A stretch of DNA of 49,971 nucleotides from Sphingobium indicum BiD32 (GTDB lineage: Bacteria > Pseudomonadota > Alphaproteobacteria > Sphingomonadales > Sphingomonadaceae). The stretch spans positions 1 to 49,971 of the forward strand of contig NZ_CAVK010000171.1 of assembly GCF_000382885.1 (NCBI RefSeq), in the 5' to 3' direction. Each line of letters begins with the position of its first letter. The first letter of the stretch is position 1. The notes beneath the pieces are model-generated. The model searched no databases, was not told where the DNA came from, and saw nothing but the letters and a program-made list of their open reading frames with translations. Positions 8,225 to 16,958 of this stretch are shown here, one piece after another. Both the position numbers and the translations under genes were made by a program.

Positions 8225-8917
8225 TCATTCGTAATCCATCTGGACGATATGCGCGGAAAGGCGTTCCGCCTCCGACAGATCATGGGTGACATACAGGATC
8301 GGCACGCCCACTTCGTCTCGCATCCGTTCGACAAGCTGCAATATGTCAGCGCGCCGTGCGCGGTCGATCGACGCCAGCGGCTCGTCCATCAACAGGCAGG
8401 ACGGGTGCGTCAGCAAGGCACGGCCAATCGCCACCCGCTGCGCCTCCCCCATGGACAGGGTCGATGGCCAGCGATCGAGCAAGAATGCAATGCCAAGGAA
8501 GCGGGCCATCTCCTCCAGCGCATCCGCTGCATCGGGCAAGTGGCGCACCCCGTAAAGAAGGTTGCCGCGGACCCGCAGGTGCGGGAAAAGTCGGGCATCC
8601 TGAAAGATATAGCCCAGACGGCGATGTTCGGGTGCCACATTGATGCCCAGCGTGCCGTCGAACAGCGGCACGTCACGAACATATATTTGCCCGCCATCGG
8701 GCCGCAACAGCCCCGCCACCATATTGAGGATGGTCGTCTTGCCCACCCCCGACGGGCCGGACAGCGCGGTAACGCCCGGCCCGGCATCGACCCGGCACGC
8801 AATGCGCCGATTACCAAGGCTGCGCCAGATGTCGATGCGGAAGGTCGACGCACTCAAAGGCGGCGTTGGATCGGGACAGGCTGTCACAGCGGGGCGGAAA
8901 ACGGACATTGCTGGCAT
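8225..8917 (-). CDS. modC: ABC transporter ATP-binding protein, molybdate-type, without MOP domain
   Basis: This is a 230-residue ATPase with Walker A GPSGVGKTT (54-62), signature LSMGEAQRVAIGRALL (Met in the second Gly position of the usual LSGGE) and Walker B CLLMDEPLASID followed by the switch VTHDLSEAERL. It pairs with modB downstream. ModC proteins usually carry a C-terminal MOP/TOBE molybdate-binding domain and are about 350 residues. This one ends right after the nucleotide-binding domain, so any regulation through MOP is absent. An ATG at 8908 is an equally possible start. The molybdate assignment rests mainly on the ModB partner. Confidence 0.82.
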   Translation of the reverse strand: MPAMSVFRPAVTACPDPTPPLSASTFRIDIWRSLGNRRIACRVDAGPGVTALSGPSGVGKTTILNMVAGLLRPDGGQIYVRDVPLFDGTLGINVAPEHRRLGYIFQDARLFPHLRVRGNLLYGVRHLPDAADALEEMARFLGIAFLLDRWPSTLSMGEAQRVAIGRALLTHPSCLLMDEPLASIDRARRADILQLVERMRDEVGVPILYVTHDLSEAERLSAHIVQMDYE

Positions 8918-8998
8918 TGTGCCCCGATCCTATCAAGCGATGCAAGCGCGCAACGATGGCGCAGGACAATCCAATATGACGTCAACATGGCACCCTGA

Positions 8999-9778
8999 TC
9001 AGCCGGGCGCGGCGGCCGAACCGGCCAGCAGGCCGCCGTCAATATTCACTTCCGTCCCGGTCATATAGGTCGCCTCGTCGGACGCCAGCATGATCGCGAT
9101 CGTCGCGACCTCATCAGGCGTTCCGAACCGCTTGAGCGGCGTATCGGCGACCATCGCGGCCATCTTCGTGTCCCGGTCCGGGCCATCGCCGATCATGCTT
9201 TCCCACATCGGCGTCAGGATCGCGGCGGGATGGATCGAGTTGCAGCGGATGCGCCAGCCCTGTTGCGCGCAATAGAGCGCCACCGACTTGCTATGGTTGC
9301 GGATCGCCGCCTTGGACGAGGCATAGGCCGCGGCCAGCGGGATACCCACCAGTCCCGATCGCGACGAGATATTGATGATCGACCCGGTGCCCCGCGCCTT
9401 CATCGCGCCGATCGCATAACGGCACCCCAGAAATGTGCCGTCCAGGTTGATCCGGTGGACCGCCTGCCAGTCGGCGAGTGTTGCATGTTCAGGATCATGG
9501 GCGACCCTGCCATGCTCGAACCCCGTCACGCCTGCATTATTGACCATGACGTCGATCATCGGGACAGCCTCGGCCAGGCGCGCCCAGTCCGCTTCCTCCC
9601 GCACGTCGAGCGCAATGAACCGGCATCCGATTTCGGCCGCCGCCGCAGCGCCCGCCGCCTCATCAATATCGGTCAGGATGACCGTCGCGCCTTCGTCATG
9701 GAAACGGGCAGCAATCGCATGGCCAATGCCGCGCGCAGCGCCGGTAACGACGCAAATTTTCTTGTTCAGTTTGTGCAT
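8999..9778 (-). CDS. Short-chain dehydrogenase/reductase (SDR)
   Basis: This is a 259-residue classical SDR with an NAD(P)-binding Rossmann fold. The cofactor motif [15 protein letters not shown] is at the N-terminus, followed by NNAGV, the catalytic serine region [10 protein letters not shown] and YASSKAA (catalytic Tyr/Lys). The C-terminus [17 protein letters not shown] is typical of the family. Asp at ILTDIDEA, after the second beta strand, suggests NAD preference. It looks like a cyclopentanol/3-alpha-hydroxysteroid-type dehydrogenase, but the substrate cannot be read from sequence. It is a single gene with a 136-base upstream gap. Confidence 0.9.
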   Translation of the reverse strand: MHKLNKKICVVTGAARGIGHAIAARFHDEGATVILTDIDEAAGAAAAAEIGCRFIALDVREEADWARLAEAVPMIDVMVNNAGVTGFEHGRVAHDPEHATLADWQAVHRINLDGTFLGCRYAIGAMKARGTGSIINISSRSGLVGIPLAAAYASSKAAIRNHSKSVALYCAQQGWRIRCNSIHPAAILTPMWESMIGDGPDRDTKMAAMVADTPLKRFGTPDEVATIAIMLASDEATYMTGTEVNIDGGLLAGSAAAPG

Positions 9779-9914
9779 GATGATCTCGAAACAGAGCCAG
9801 AAGGGCGGATTACTCCGCTACTATTTCTCGTGCCGCTTCAGCGGTTACGCTGGTTCATTTCGATGACTCCTTGCATCATCCAGCCTAGGCTGATCGCCGG
9901 ATCGGCGCAACAGC

Positions 9915-10415
9915 CTATGGCCGGGCATAGCTCATCACCCGCCGCTCATGCTCGATCAGCCATGTCTTGGCCGCCAGCCCGCCCGCAAAACCGGTCAGCG
10001 CGCCGTTGCTGCCCACCACCCGATGACAGGGCGCGATGATCGAGAGGGGGTTGCGACCATTGGCAGCCCCCACGGCGCGCGATGCGGTCGGCTGACCGAT
10101 GGCATGGGCAATCGCGCCATAACTGCGCATCTCCCCGAACGGGATCGCCAGCAGCGCGGCCCAGACCCGCTGCTGGAACGCCGTCCCCCGGAAATCGAGC
10201 GGCAGGTCGAACTGCTGGCGCGTGCCCGCAAAATAGTCGCCCAGTTGCACGGTGGCCTGACACAGCACCCCATGGTCGGGCTGCGTTCGTGTCGCAGACA
10301 GGCGCACCCGCGCGGGATCATCATCCTCCCACAGGACAGCCACCAGCCCGTCATCGCTGGCCACCAGTGTCAATGATCCAACGGGCGAGGAAAACAGGGT
10401 TGTGGCAAAGGTCAT
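9915..10415 (-). CDS. ogt: Methylated-DNA-[protein]-cysteine S-methyltransferase
   Basis: This suicide repair enzyme transfers the methyl group from O6-methylguanine in DNA to its own cysteine. The 166-residue protein has the acceptor Cys130 in IIAPCHRVVGSNGALTGFAGG, the DNA-binding recognition helix around TASRAVGAANGRNP with the arginine finger, and the GTAFQQRVWAALLAIPFGE motif. There is no Ada-type N-terminal zinc domain, so this is the Ogt/MGMT single-function form. It is a stand-alone gene downstream of the RND operon on the same strand. Confidence 0.95.
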   Translation of the reverse strand: MTFATTLFSSPVGSLTLVASDDGLVAVLWEDDDPARVRLSATRTQPDHGVLCQATVQLGDYFAGTRQQFDLPLDFRGTAFQQRVWAALLAIPFGEMRSYGAIAHAIGQPTASRAVGAANGRNPLSIIAPCHRVVGSNGALTGFAGGLAAKTWLIEHERRVMSYARP

Positions 10416-10496
10416 GGGGCAGTCTCCACATATGGCCTGCCGCTTGTAGCAAGGGTCGGACCAGCACGCCTCCCGTCCCTTGCCATCAAACTCCCC

Positions 10497-11897
10497 TTAT
10501 TTCAGGCCGCCACCCATCGCCCGATAAAGCTCCACCATATTGGTCGCACGGGTCAGCCGCGTCGCCAGCAAGCTTTGCTCTGCCGTCGACAGCGCCCGCT
10601 GCGAATCCAGCGTCGTCAGGAAGGGATCGACGCCAGCGCGAAAGCGGGCGTCCGACAGCGTATAGGCGACCCGCGCCGAATCGCGCTGCGACGTCTGGGC
10701 TTCCAGTTGCTGGCTCATCGTCCCGCGCCGCGCCAGCGCATCGGCAACCTCGCGAAAACCGGTCTGCACACTCTTTTCATACGTCGCCAGCATCGCGTCA
10801 TAGGTCGCCCTGGCATAGGCCAGATTGCCCTTATTCTTGCCGAAGTCGAAGATCGGCAGCGATGCCGACGGCGCAGCAGACCAGAATTGGCTACCCGACC
10901 CGAACAGGTTGGACAGGCCCAGGCTCAGCGATCCAAATGCCGCCGTCAGCGAGATATTGGGAAAGAATGCCGCCCGCGCCGCGCCGATATTGGCGTTGGC
11001 GCTGCGCAACTGATGCTCCGCCGCCGCGATGTCGGGTCGCCGCAACAGCACGTCCGACGCGATGTCAGCGGGCAGATTGTCGATCGTCGCTCCTGCCGGT
11101 GGCAGGGCATCGGGCAGATCGCTGGCCGCGACCGTCGTGCCCGCCAGCAGGTTGAGCGCATTCTGGTCCTGCGCCACCAAAGTCAGTGTCTCGGCGATCG
11201 TCGATCGCGCCGAATCATAGCTGGTCTGCGCCTGCCGCACCTCCAGTTCGGACGCGATCCCCCTGGCAAAGCGGGCGCGATTGAGTTCCAGCGTCTTGCC
11301 GAATGCGCTTTCCAGATCACGCGCTATGCGCAGCCGTTCCTGACCCGCCGCCATCGTCAGCCATGCATTGGCAACCTCCGCAATCAGCGCGGTTTGCGCC
11401 GCGTTGCGGGTTTCGACGCTGGCGAAATATTGCTCCTGCGCCGCCTTGCTCAGATTGCGGACCCGCCCGAACAGGTCGATTTCCCACGCGGAGACGCCGA
11501 CCTGCGCCTGATAAATATCGGTCCGTCCTGACCCCGCAAGGGAAAAAGGGGAATCCTGATATGTCGCGGTGCCGCCCGCCGCCACGCTCGGCAACAGGTC
11601 GGCGCGCTGCACCTTATATTGCGCCCGCGCCTGTTCGACATTGGCCAGCGCCACGCGCAGGTCGCGATTATTGGCGAGCGCGGTTTCGATCACCCGCGCC
11701 AGCCGGGCGTCGGTGAAGAAATCGCGCCAGGCGGTATCGGCCGGGACGATCGCCGCCCCGTCCGCTGCGCCATAGGCTGGCCCCTGCGGACTGGTCGCCG
11801 GCACCGGCAGGACGGGCCGCACATATTTGGGCGCCATGTCGCAGGCGGCCAGCGCCAGCGACAGGGTGATGGCGCCCAGCGCCTTGATGTTACGCAT
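10497..11897 (-). CDS. RND efflux outer-membrane factor (OprM/NodT family lipoprotein)
   Basis: This is a 466-residue TolC-like outer-membrane channel component of a tripartite drug pump. It has a lipoprotein signal with lipobox LAAC (Cys19), two OEP repeats rich in long coiled-coil helices, and characteristic segments (LRVALANVEQARAQYKVQRADLLPSV split by family strands, DLFGRVRN, LLRRPDIAAAEHQLRSANANIGAARAAFFPNIS). It is the last gene of the adaptor-pump-channel operon and starts 3 bases after the pump's stop, so translation is tightly coupled. The substrate range is unknown. Confidence 0.94.
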   Translation of the reverse strand: MRNIKALGAITLSLALAACDMAPKYVRPVLPVPATSPQGPAYGAADGAAIVPADTAWRDFFTDARLARVIETALANNRDLRVALANVEQARAQYKVQRADLLPSVAAGGTATYQDSPFSLAGSGRTDIYQAQVGVSAWEIDLFGRVRNLSKAAQEQYFASVETRNAAQTALIAEVANAWLTMAAGQERLRIARDLESAFGKTLELNRARFARGIASELEVRQAQTSYDSARSTIAETLTLVAQDQNALNLLAGTTVAASDLPDALPPAGATIDNLPADIASDVLLRRPDIAAAEHQLRSANANIGAARAAFFPNISLTAAFGSLSLGLSNLFGSGSQFWSAAPSASLPIFDFGKNKGNLAYARATYDAMLATYEKSVQTGFREVADALARRGTMSQQLEAQTSQRDSARVAYTLSDARFRAGVDPFLTTLDSQRALSTAEQSLLATRLTRATNMVELYRAMGGGLK

Positions 11898-11900
11898 CTC

Positions 11901-14900
11901 TTATGCCTCCTGCGGCGCGGCAGGCGTCGCCTGCCCATCGGCCACATCATGAGTCTTGTGTTCACGGAACAGCCGCTTCACCACGGTGAAGAATACCGGC
12001 ACGAAGAAGATCGCCAGCACGGTTGCCGACAGCATCCCGCCGACCACGGCCCAGCCAATCGCGTTCTGGCCACCCGCCCCTGCCCCGGACGATACCGCCA
12101 GCGGCAGCACGCCGAATATGAAGGCGAAGCTGGTCATCAGGATCGGCCGCAGACGCAGCTTGCCCGCTTCCAGCGCAGCCGCCCCCGGCGACATGCCCTC
12201 GCGCATCTTCTCCTCGGCAAATTCCACGATCAGGATCGCATTTTTCGCAGACACGCCGATGGTGGTGATCAGGCCGACCTGAAGGTAGATGTCGTTGTTC
12301 AGCCCCGCCAGTGTCGCGGCAATCACCGCACCCAGCACGCCCAGCGGCACCACCAGCAGCACCGCGATCGGCACCGACCAGCTTTCATACAGCGCGGCAA
12401 GGCACAGGAACACGATCAGCATCGACAATGCATAGACATAGGGTGCCTGCCCGCCGGACGTGCGCTCCTCATAGGAAATGCCGTTCCAGCTATAGCCGAT
12501 GCCAGCGGGCAATTTTGCGGCATATTCCTCCATCGCCTGCATCGCGTCACCGCTGGAAACCCCCGGCGCGGGCGCGCCCTGGATATTCATCGACGGCACG
12601 CCGTTGAACCGCTCCAGCCGCGCCGGTCCCTGCGTCCATTCGGTGGTGGCAAAGGCCGACAGGGGTGCCATCACGCCGCTGCTGCCCCGGACATGCAGCG
12701 CGCCGATGGAATCGGGGGTGGTACGGAACGGTGCGTCCGCCTGCACGAACACGCGCTTCACCCGGTCGCGATCAATGAAGTCATTGACGTAGCTGCTGCC
12801 CAGATTGGTACTGATCGTGTCGTTGACGTCCGCCTGGGCTATGCCCAGCGCACCTGCCGCTGCCTGATCGACAGCCAGCTTCAGCTGCGCGCTGTCCTCC
12901 AGCCCATTGGGCCGCACCTGCGCCAGCCGCTTGTCGCCCATTGCCATGCCCAGCAACTGGTTGCGCGCCGCCAGCAGCTTTTCATGGCCCAGATTGCCCT
13001 GGTCCAGCAGCTGGAAATCGAAACCCGACGCATTGCCCAGTTCCTGTACCGCAGGCGGCACGAAGGCGATGACCATAGCGGACGAAATCTTGCGCATGGC
13101 GGCGTTGGCGCGTTGCGCCACGGCCATGACGCTGTTGGCGTCCCCGTTGCGCTCGGACCAGTCCTTCATCCGCACAAAGGCGATGCCGACATTCTGTCCC
13201 TGTCCGACGAAGCCGAAGCCGGAAATGGTAAAGACCGCCGCGACATTCTTCGCTTCATCCTTGAGATAATAGTTGCGCACCCGGTCCAGCGTCCGTTCGG
13301 TTTCCTCGATCGTCGCGCCTGACGGCAGCGACACCTGGTTGATGATGCGCCCCTGATCCTCTTCGGGCAGGAAGCCGCTGGGCAGGCGCAGGAAGATGAC
13401 CGCCATACCGACCGTAATGAGGCCAAAGACCAGCATGGTCCGGCCCCAGCGCCGCTCGACCTTCTCCACGCCCTGTCCATAGCGCACCACGCCCTTGTCG
13501 AACGTCCGGTTGAACCAGCCGAAAAAGCCCTTCTGCGTCGCATGGTCATGCTTGGCGGGTTTCAGGATCGTGGCGCACAGGGCTGGCGTCAGGATCAGCG
13601 CGACCAGCACCGACAGGATCATCGAGGAGACGATGGTGATCGAAAACTGGCGGAAGATAACGCCGGTCGAGCCACCGAAGAAGGCCATCGGCAGAAACAC
13701 TGCCGACAGGACAAGCCCGATGCCGATCAGCGCGCCGCTAATCTCGTCCATCGACTTTTTCGCCGCTTCCTTGGGACTGAGGCCTTCGTCCTGAATCAGC
13801 CGCTCGACATTTTCGACGACGACGATGGCGTCATCGACCAGCAGGCCGATCGCCAGCACCATGCCGAACAATGTCAGCGTGTTGATGGTGAAACCTGCCA
13901 CCTGAAGGATCGCCAGCGATCCCAGCAGCACGACCGGCACGGCAATGGTGGGGATGAGGGTCGCGCGCCAGTTCTGGAGGAACAGGAACATCACGACGAA
14001 CACCAGCAGCACCGCTTCGACCAGCGTGTGGATGACCTGTTCGACCGACAGTTTCACGAAGGTCGAATTGTCGACCGGGAAGTCATATTTCACCCATACC
14101 GGGAAATTCTTGGACAGCGCGTCAATCTGCGCCTTCACGTCCTCAACGGTATCAAGTGCATTGGCGCCGGGTGCCAGCTTGATGCCGAAACCTGCCGCCG
14201 GATGGCCGTTGAACTTGGCGCCGAAACTGTAATTTTCCGATCCCAGCTCGACCCGCGCGACGTCTGACAGCAGGACGACCGCGCCGTCGCTGTTGCTGCG
14301 CAGGCGGATAGCGCGAAATTCCTCTGGCGTGCGCAACCGCGACTGGGCGGTGACGGTGGCGTTGAGTGCCTGCCCCTTGGGCGATGGCGTACCGCCGATC
14401 TGGCCCGCCGACACCTGCGCATTTTGCGCCTGGATCGCGGCCTTCACATCGCCGGTGGTGACGCCCAGATTGGCCATCTTATAGGGGTCCAGCCACACCC
14501 GCATCGCATATTGCGCACCCAGCAACTGGGTGTCGCCAACGCCGGTGACGCGGCTGATCGGGTCTTGCAGCGACGAAGCGATGAAGTCGCCCGCATCCTG
14601 CTGGTCGTGGATGCCATCATCGGCATAGACCGCCATCACCATCAGGAAGCTGGCGGTCGATTTGGTGACGCGCAGCCCCTGTTGCTGCACTTCCTGCGGC
14701 AACAGCGGGGTCGCCTGCGCCAGCTTGTTCTGCACCTGCACCTGCGCGATGTCCGCGTCGGTGCCCTGCTCGAATGTCAGGGTGATGGTCAGGTTGCCCG
14801 CACTGTCACTCGTGGACGAGAAATAGCGCAGATTGTCGATGCCCTTGAGCTGCTGCTCGATGATCTGGGTGGTCGTGCTTTCCAGCGTCTGGGCGTTGGC

Positions 14901-15053
14901 GCCCGGATAGCTGGTGCCGATGCTGACCGTGGGCGGCGCGATTTCAGGGAATTGCGCGACGGGCAGCGATCGCATGGCGAGCAGGCCAGCCAGCATGATG
15001 ACGATGGCGATGACCCATGCGAAGATGGGCCGGTCGATAAAATAACGGGCCAT
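11901..15053 (-). CDS. RND multidrug efflux pump, HAE1 (AcrB/MexB) type
   Basis: This 1050-residue inner-membrane proton/drug antiporter is full length for the HAE1 family. It begins with the classic [20 protein letters not shown] transmembrane start. It has two periplasmic porter halves, and transmembrane helix 4 carries the proton-relay Asp pair in [17 protein letters not shown]. The second half contains [32 protein letters not shown], split across TM10 and nearby segments. It follows the adaptor gene by 3 bases and precedes the outer-membrane factor by 3 bases. It is probably repressed by the divergent TetR protein. Confidence 0.97.
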   Translation of the reverse strand: MARYFIDRPIFAWVIAIVIMLAGLLAMRSLPVAQFPEIAPPTVSIGTSYPGANAQTLESTTTQIIEQQLKGIDNLRYFSSTSDSAGNLTITLTFEQGTDADIAQVQVQNKLAQATPLLPQEVQQQGLRVTKSTASFLMVMAVYADDGIHDQQDAGDFIASSLQDPISRVTGVGDTQLLGAQYAMRVWLDPYKMANLGVTTGDVKAAIQAQNAQVSAGQIGGTPSPKGQALNATVTAQSRLRTPEEFRAIRLRSNSDGAVVLLSDVARVELGSENYSFGAKFNGHPAAGFGIKLAPGANALDTVEDVKAQIDALSKNFPVWVKYDFPVDNSTFVKLSVEQVIHTLVEAVLLVFVVMFLFLQNWRATLIPTIAVPVVLLGSLAILQVAGFTINTLTLFGMVLAIGLLVDDAIVVVENVERLIQDEGLSPKEAAKKSMDEISGALIGIGLVLSAVFLPMAFFGGSTGVIFRQFSITIVSSMILSVLVALILTPALCATILKPAKHDHATQKGFFGWFNRTFDKGVVRYGQGVEKVERRWGRTMLVFGLITVGMAVIFLRLPSGFLPEEDQGRIINQVSLPSGATIEETERTLDRVRNYYLKDEAKNVAAVFTISGFGFVGQGQNVGIAFVRMKDWSERNGDANSVMAVAQRANAAMRKISSAMVIAFVPPAVQELGNASGFDFQLLDQGNLGHEKLLAARNQLLGMAMGDKRLAQVRPNGLEDSAQLKLAVDQAAAGALGIAQADVNDTISTNLGSSYVNDFIDRDRVKRVFVQADAPFRTTPDSIGALHVRGSSGVMAPLSAFATTEWTQGPARLERFNGVPSMNIQGAPAPGVSSGDAMQAMEEYAAKLPAGIGYSWNGISYEERTSGGQAPYVYALSMLIVFLCLAALYESWSVPIAVLLVVPLGVLGAVIAATLAGLNNDIYLQVGLITTIGVSAKNAILIVEFAEEKMREGMSPGAAALEAGKLRLRPILMTSFAFIFGVLPLAVSSGAGAGGQNAIGWAVVGGMLSATVLAIFFVPVFFTVVKRLFREHKTHDVADGQATPAAPQEA

Positions 15054-15056
15054 GAT

Positions 15057-16205
15057 TTATTGTGCCCCGCCCTTGGAAGCCGTCACCTGCTGCGGCGCGC
15101 CGGGTTTGACCAGCGTGCCGGGGCGCAGGTTGACCAGCCCCTCGACGATCAGCCGGTCGCCAGCCTTCAGCCCTCCGGTCACGATCCACTTGTCACCAAC
15201 CGCGCGATCGACGGTCACCTGGCGCATTTCCGCCTTGTTATCCTTGCCAACGACCATCGCCGTCGCGCGACCGCGTGCATCGCGGGTGATGCCCTGCTGG
15301 GGCGCGAGGATGGCCTGGGTCCGCTGACCCTCGATCATTTTGGCGCGGACATACATGCCGGGCAACAACAGACCGTCGGGATTGGCAAAGGATGCGCGCA
15401 ACGTCACCGCGCCCGACGTCGGATCGACCGACACTTCGGAAAATTGCAGGCGACCCTCGATCGGATAGGCGCTGCCATTGGGCAGCAGCAACTGGATACG
15501 TGCGCCATCGGCTTCGCTCACCCCGCCACTTTTCATCGACTGTTTCAGGTCGATGATCTGCGCGGCGGACTGGGTGACATCAACATAGACAGTGTCGGTA
15601 CGCTGGATCGTTGCCAGCGGGTCCGCCTGGCCTGCCTGCACCAGCGCGCCGGGGGTGAACAGCGATCGGCCGATACGACCCGAAATGGGCGCGCGGATGC
15701 GGGTGAAATTCTGGTTCACCTGCGCCGATTGCAGAGCGCCACGCTGCGCTGCAACATCGGCGCGCGCCTGCTGCGCGGCCGCATCTGCATTGTCATATTC
15801 CTGGCGGCTCACTGCGTTGATGCCAACCAGTTCCTTGTAGCGTTGCGCCTGCAAACTGGTCGACCGGATCGCGGCATTGGCCCGCGCCAGCGATCCCTGC
15901 GCCTGCGCCACGGCGGCGCGGTAGGGGGCATCCTCAATCTCGTACAGCAATTGCCCGGCCCGCACGACGCTGCCCTCGGCAAACAGGCGACGGCGAATGA
16001 CGCCGCTGATTTGCGGCCGGACTTCAGCGGTTTCGACCGCTACGATCCGCCCCGGCAGCTCGTTGAGCAGCGGCGCTGAGCCGGTCGAGAGCGTCACCAC
16101 GCCGACGGCGGGCGGCGGCGGTGCAGGCGGCGGGCTATCGCCGCAGGCACTCAGCGCCAGCGCCGACGCGCACGCCAGCAATCCGATGAACTTCCCCTTT
16201 TGCAT
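15057..16205 (-). CDS. RND efflux periplasmic adaptor (AcrA/MexA family lipoprotein)
   Basis: This 382-residue membrane-fusion protein starts at the ATG at 16205, which directly opens the lipoprotein signal MQKGKFIGLLACASALALSAC (lipobox Cys21). A longer frame to 16295 would cross the operator. The lipoyl/barrel-sandwich halves flank an alpha-helical hairpin (AQGSLARANAAIRSTSLQAQ region), followed by beta-barrel and membrane-proximal domains. It is the first gene of the pump operon, so transcription must start in the 16206-16321 gap that carries the palindromic operator. Confidence 0.95.
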   Translation of the reverse strand: MQKGKFIGLLACASALALSACGDSPPPAPPPPAVGVVTLSTGSAPLLNELPGRIVAVETAEVRPQISGVIRRRLFAEGSVVRAGQLLYEIEDAPYRAAVAQAQGSLARANAAIRSTSLQAQRYKELVGINAVSRQEYDNADAAAQQARADVAAQRGALQSAQVNQNFTRIRAPISGRIGRSLFTPGALVQAGQADPLATIQRTDTVYVDVTQSAAQIIDLKQSMKSGGVSEADGARIQLLLPNGSAYPIEGRLQFSEVSVDPTSGAVTLRASFANPDGLLLPGMYVRAKMIEGQRTQAILAPQQGITRDARGRATAMVVGKDNKAEMRQVTVDRAVGDKWIVTGGLKAGDRLIVEGLVNLRPGTLVKPGAPQQVTASKGGAQ

Positions 16206-16238
16206 CGTGCATATTTCCGTTTTGATAGGATACTGATA

Positions 16239-16256
16239 GGAATGAACGTTCATTCC
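16239..16256. promoter_or_regulatory. Perfect 18-bp palindrome, probable TetR operator
   Basis: GGAATGAACGTTCATTCC is a perfect 18-bp palindrome midway between the divergent RND operon start (16205) and the tetR start (16322). Its symmetry, size and position are what TetR/AcrR repressors bind, so it probably controls both directions, including tetR itself. Binding is inferred. Confidence 0.8.
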
Positions 16257-16321
16257 ACTTGCGCCGCAGGTAGGATCATGCCAAAAGGAATTCAAGATAG
16301 AAAAAGGTTGAGAGGGTAAAA

Positions 16322-16924
16322 ATGACCGCAGTGCAGCAAGATCAGCCAGCTTCGGAAAGGACGGGTAAGGAGCGGATCATGGCTGCTGCCCGCGACCTGT
16401 TCGACAATCATGGTTTCCACCAATCGTCGATGGCGGAACTCGCAACGGCGGCAAAAGTTTCGGTCGGCCAGATTTATCGCCTGTTCAAGGGCAAGGAGGA
16501 TATCATCTCCGCCATTGTACAGGCCGATGCAGACGAACGCTGCCTGCACATGGATGCACTGCGCAACCGGCTGGATGCAGGCGAACTGACGATCGAACAG
16601 ACGTTCGAGCAATTGCTGCTGCACATCGTCGATGAAAAGGATGAGGCCTTGTCGTTCGACATCATGGCCGAAAGTTTCCGTAACCGGCCGGTGGGGGACA
16701 CGATCGCCGCGATGTGCGTGCGCTTTCGCCGCTATATTCGCGACTTTGCCTGCGCCGCCAATCCTGACCTCTCAGGCGAAGCGCTGGACGGCGCGGAGGA
16801 GGTCGTGCTCGCCTGCCTCTTTGGCCTTGGCCACCGCAGCCTGTCGCGCCCCTGCCTGAGCGCGACCGACACCGCCCGCCTGTCCGCCCGCATGATCGTC
16901 GCAGCCCTGCGCGCCATTCGCTAA
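16322..16924 (+). CDS. TetR/AcrR-family repressor of the adjacent RND efflux operon
   Basis: This 200-residue TetR-type regulator has an N-terminal helix-turn-helix within about residues 20-65 (ARDLFDNHGFHQSSMAELA, followed by AKVSVGQIYRLFKGKEDII). The C-terminal helical region is variable and presumably binds the inducer. It is divergent from the efflux operon with a 116-base gap holding an 18-bp palindrome, the standard layout for a local repressor of a multidrug pump. The inducer is unknown. The ATG at 16322 follows a weak AGGG site. Confidence 0.93.
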   Translation: MTAVQQDQPASERTGKERIMAAARDLFDNHGFHQSSMAELATAAKVSVGQIYRLFKGKEDIISAIVQADADERCLHMDALRNRLDAGELTIEQTFEQLLLHIVDEKDEALSFDIMAESFRNRPVGDTIAAMCVRFRRYIRDFACAANPDLSGEALDGAEEVVLACLFGLGHRSLSRPCLSATDTARLSARMIVAALRAIR

Positions 16925-16958
16925 CCCAGCTGTTGGTGCGGCGCGCGCCCCGCGCCCG

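Noticed and set aside
11619..13322. 567-codon plus-strand frame antisense to the RND pump genes
   Set aside because: It is a GC-rich shadow frame with His/Gln/Arg-rich composition, fully opposite to well-supported pump and channel genes.
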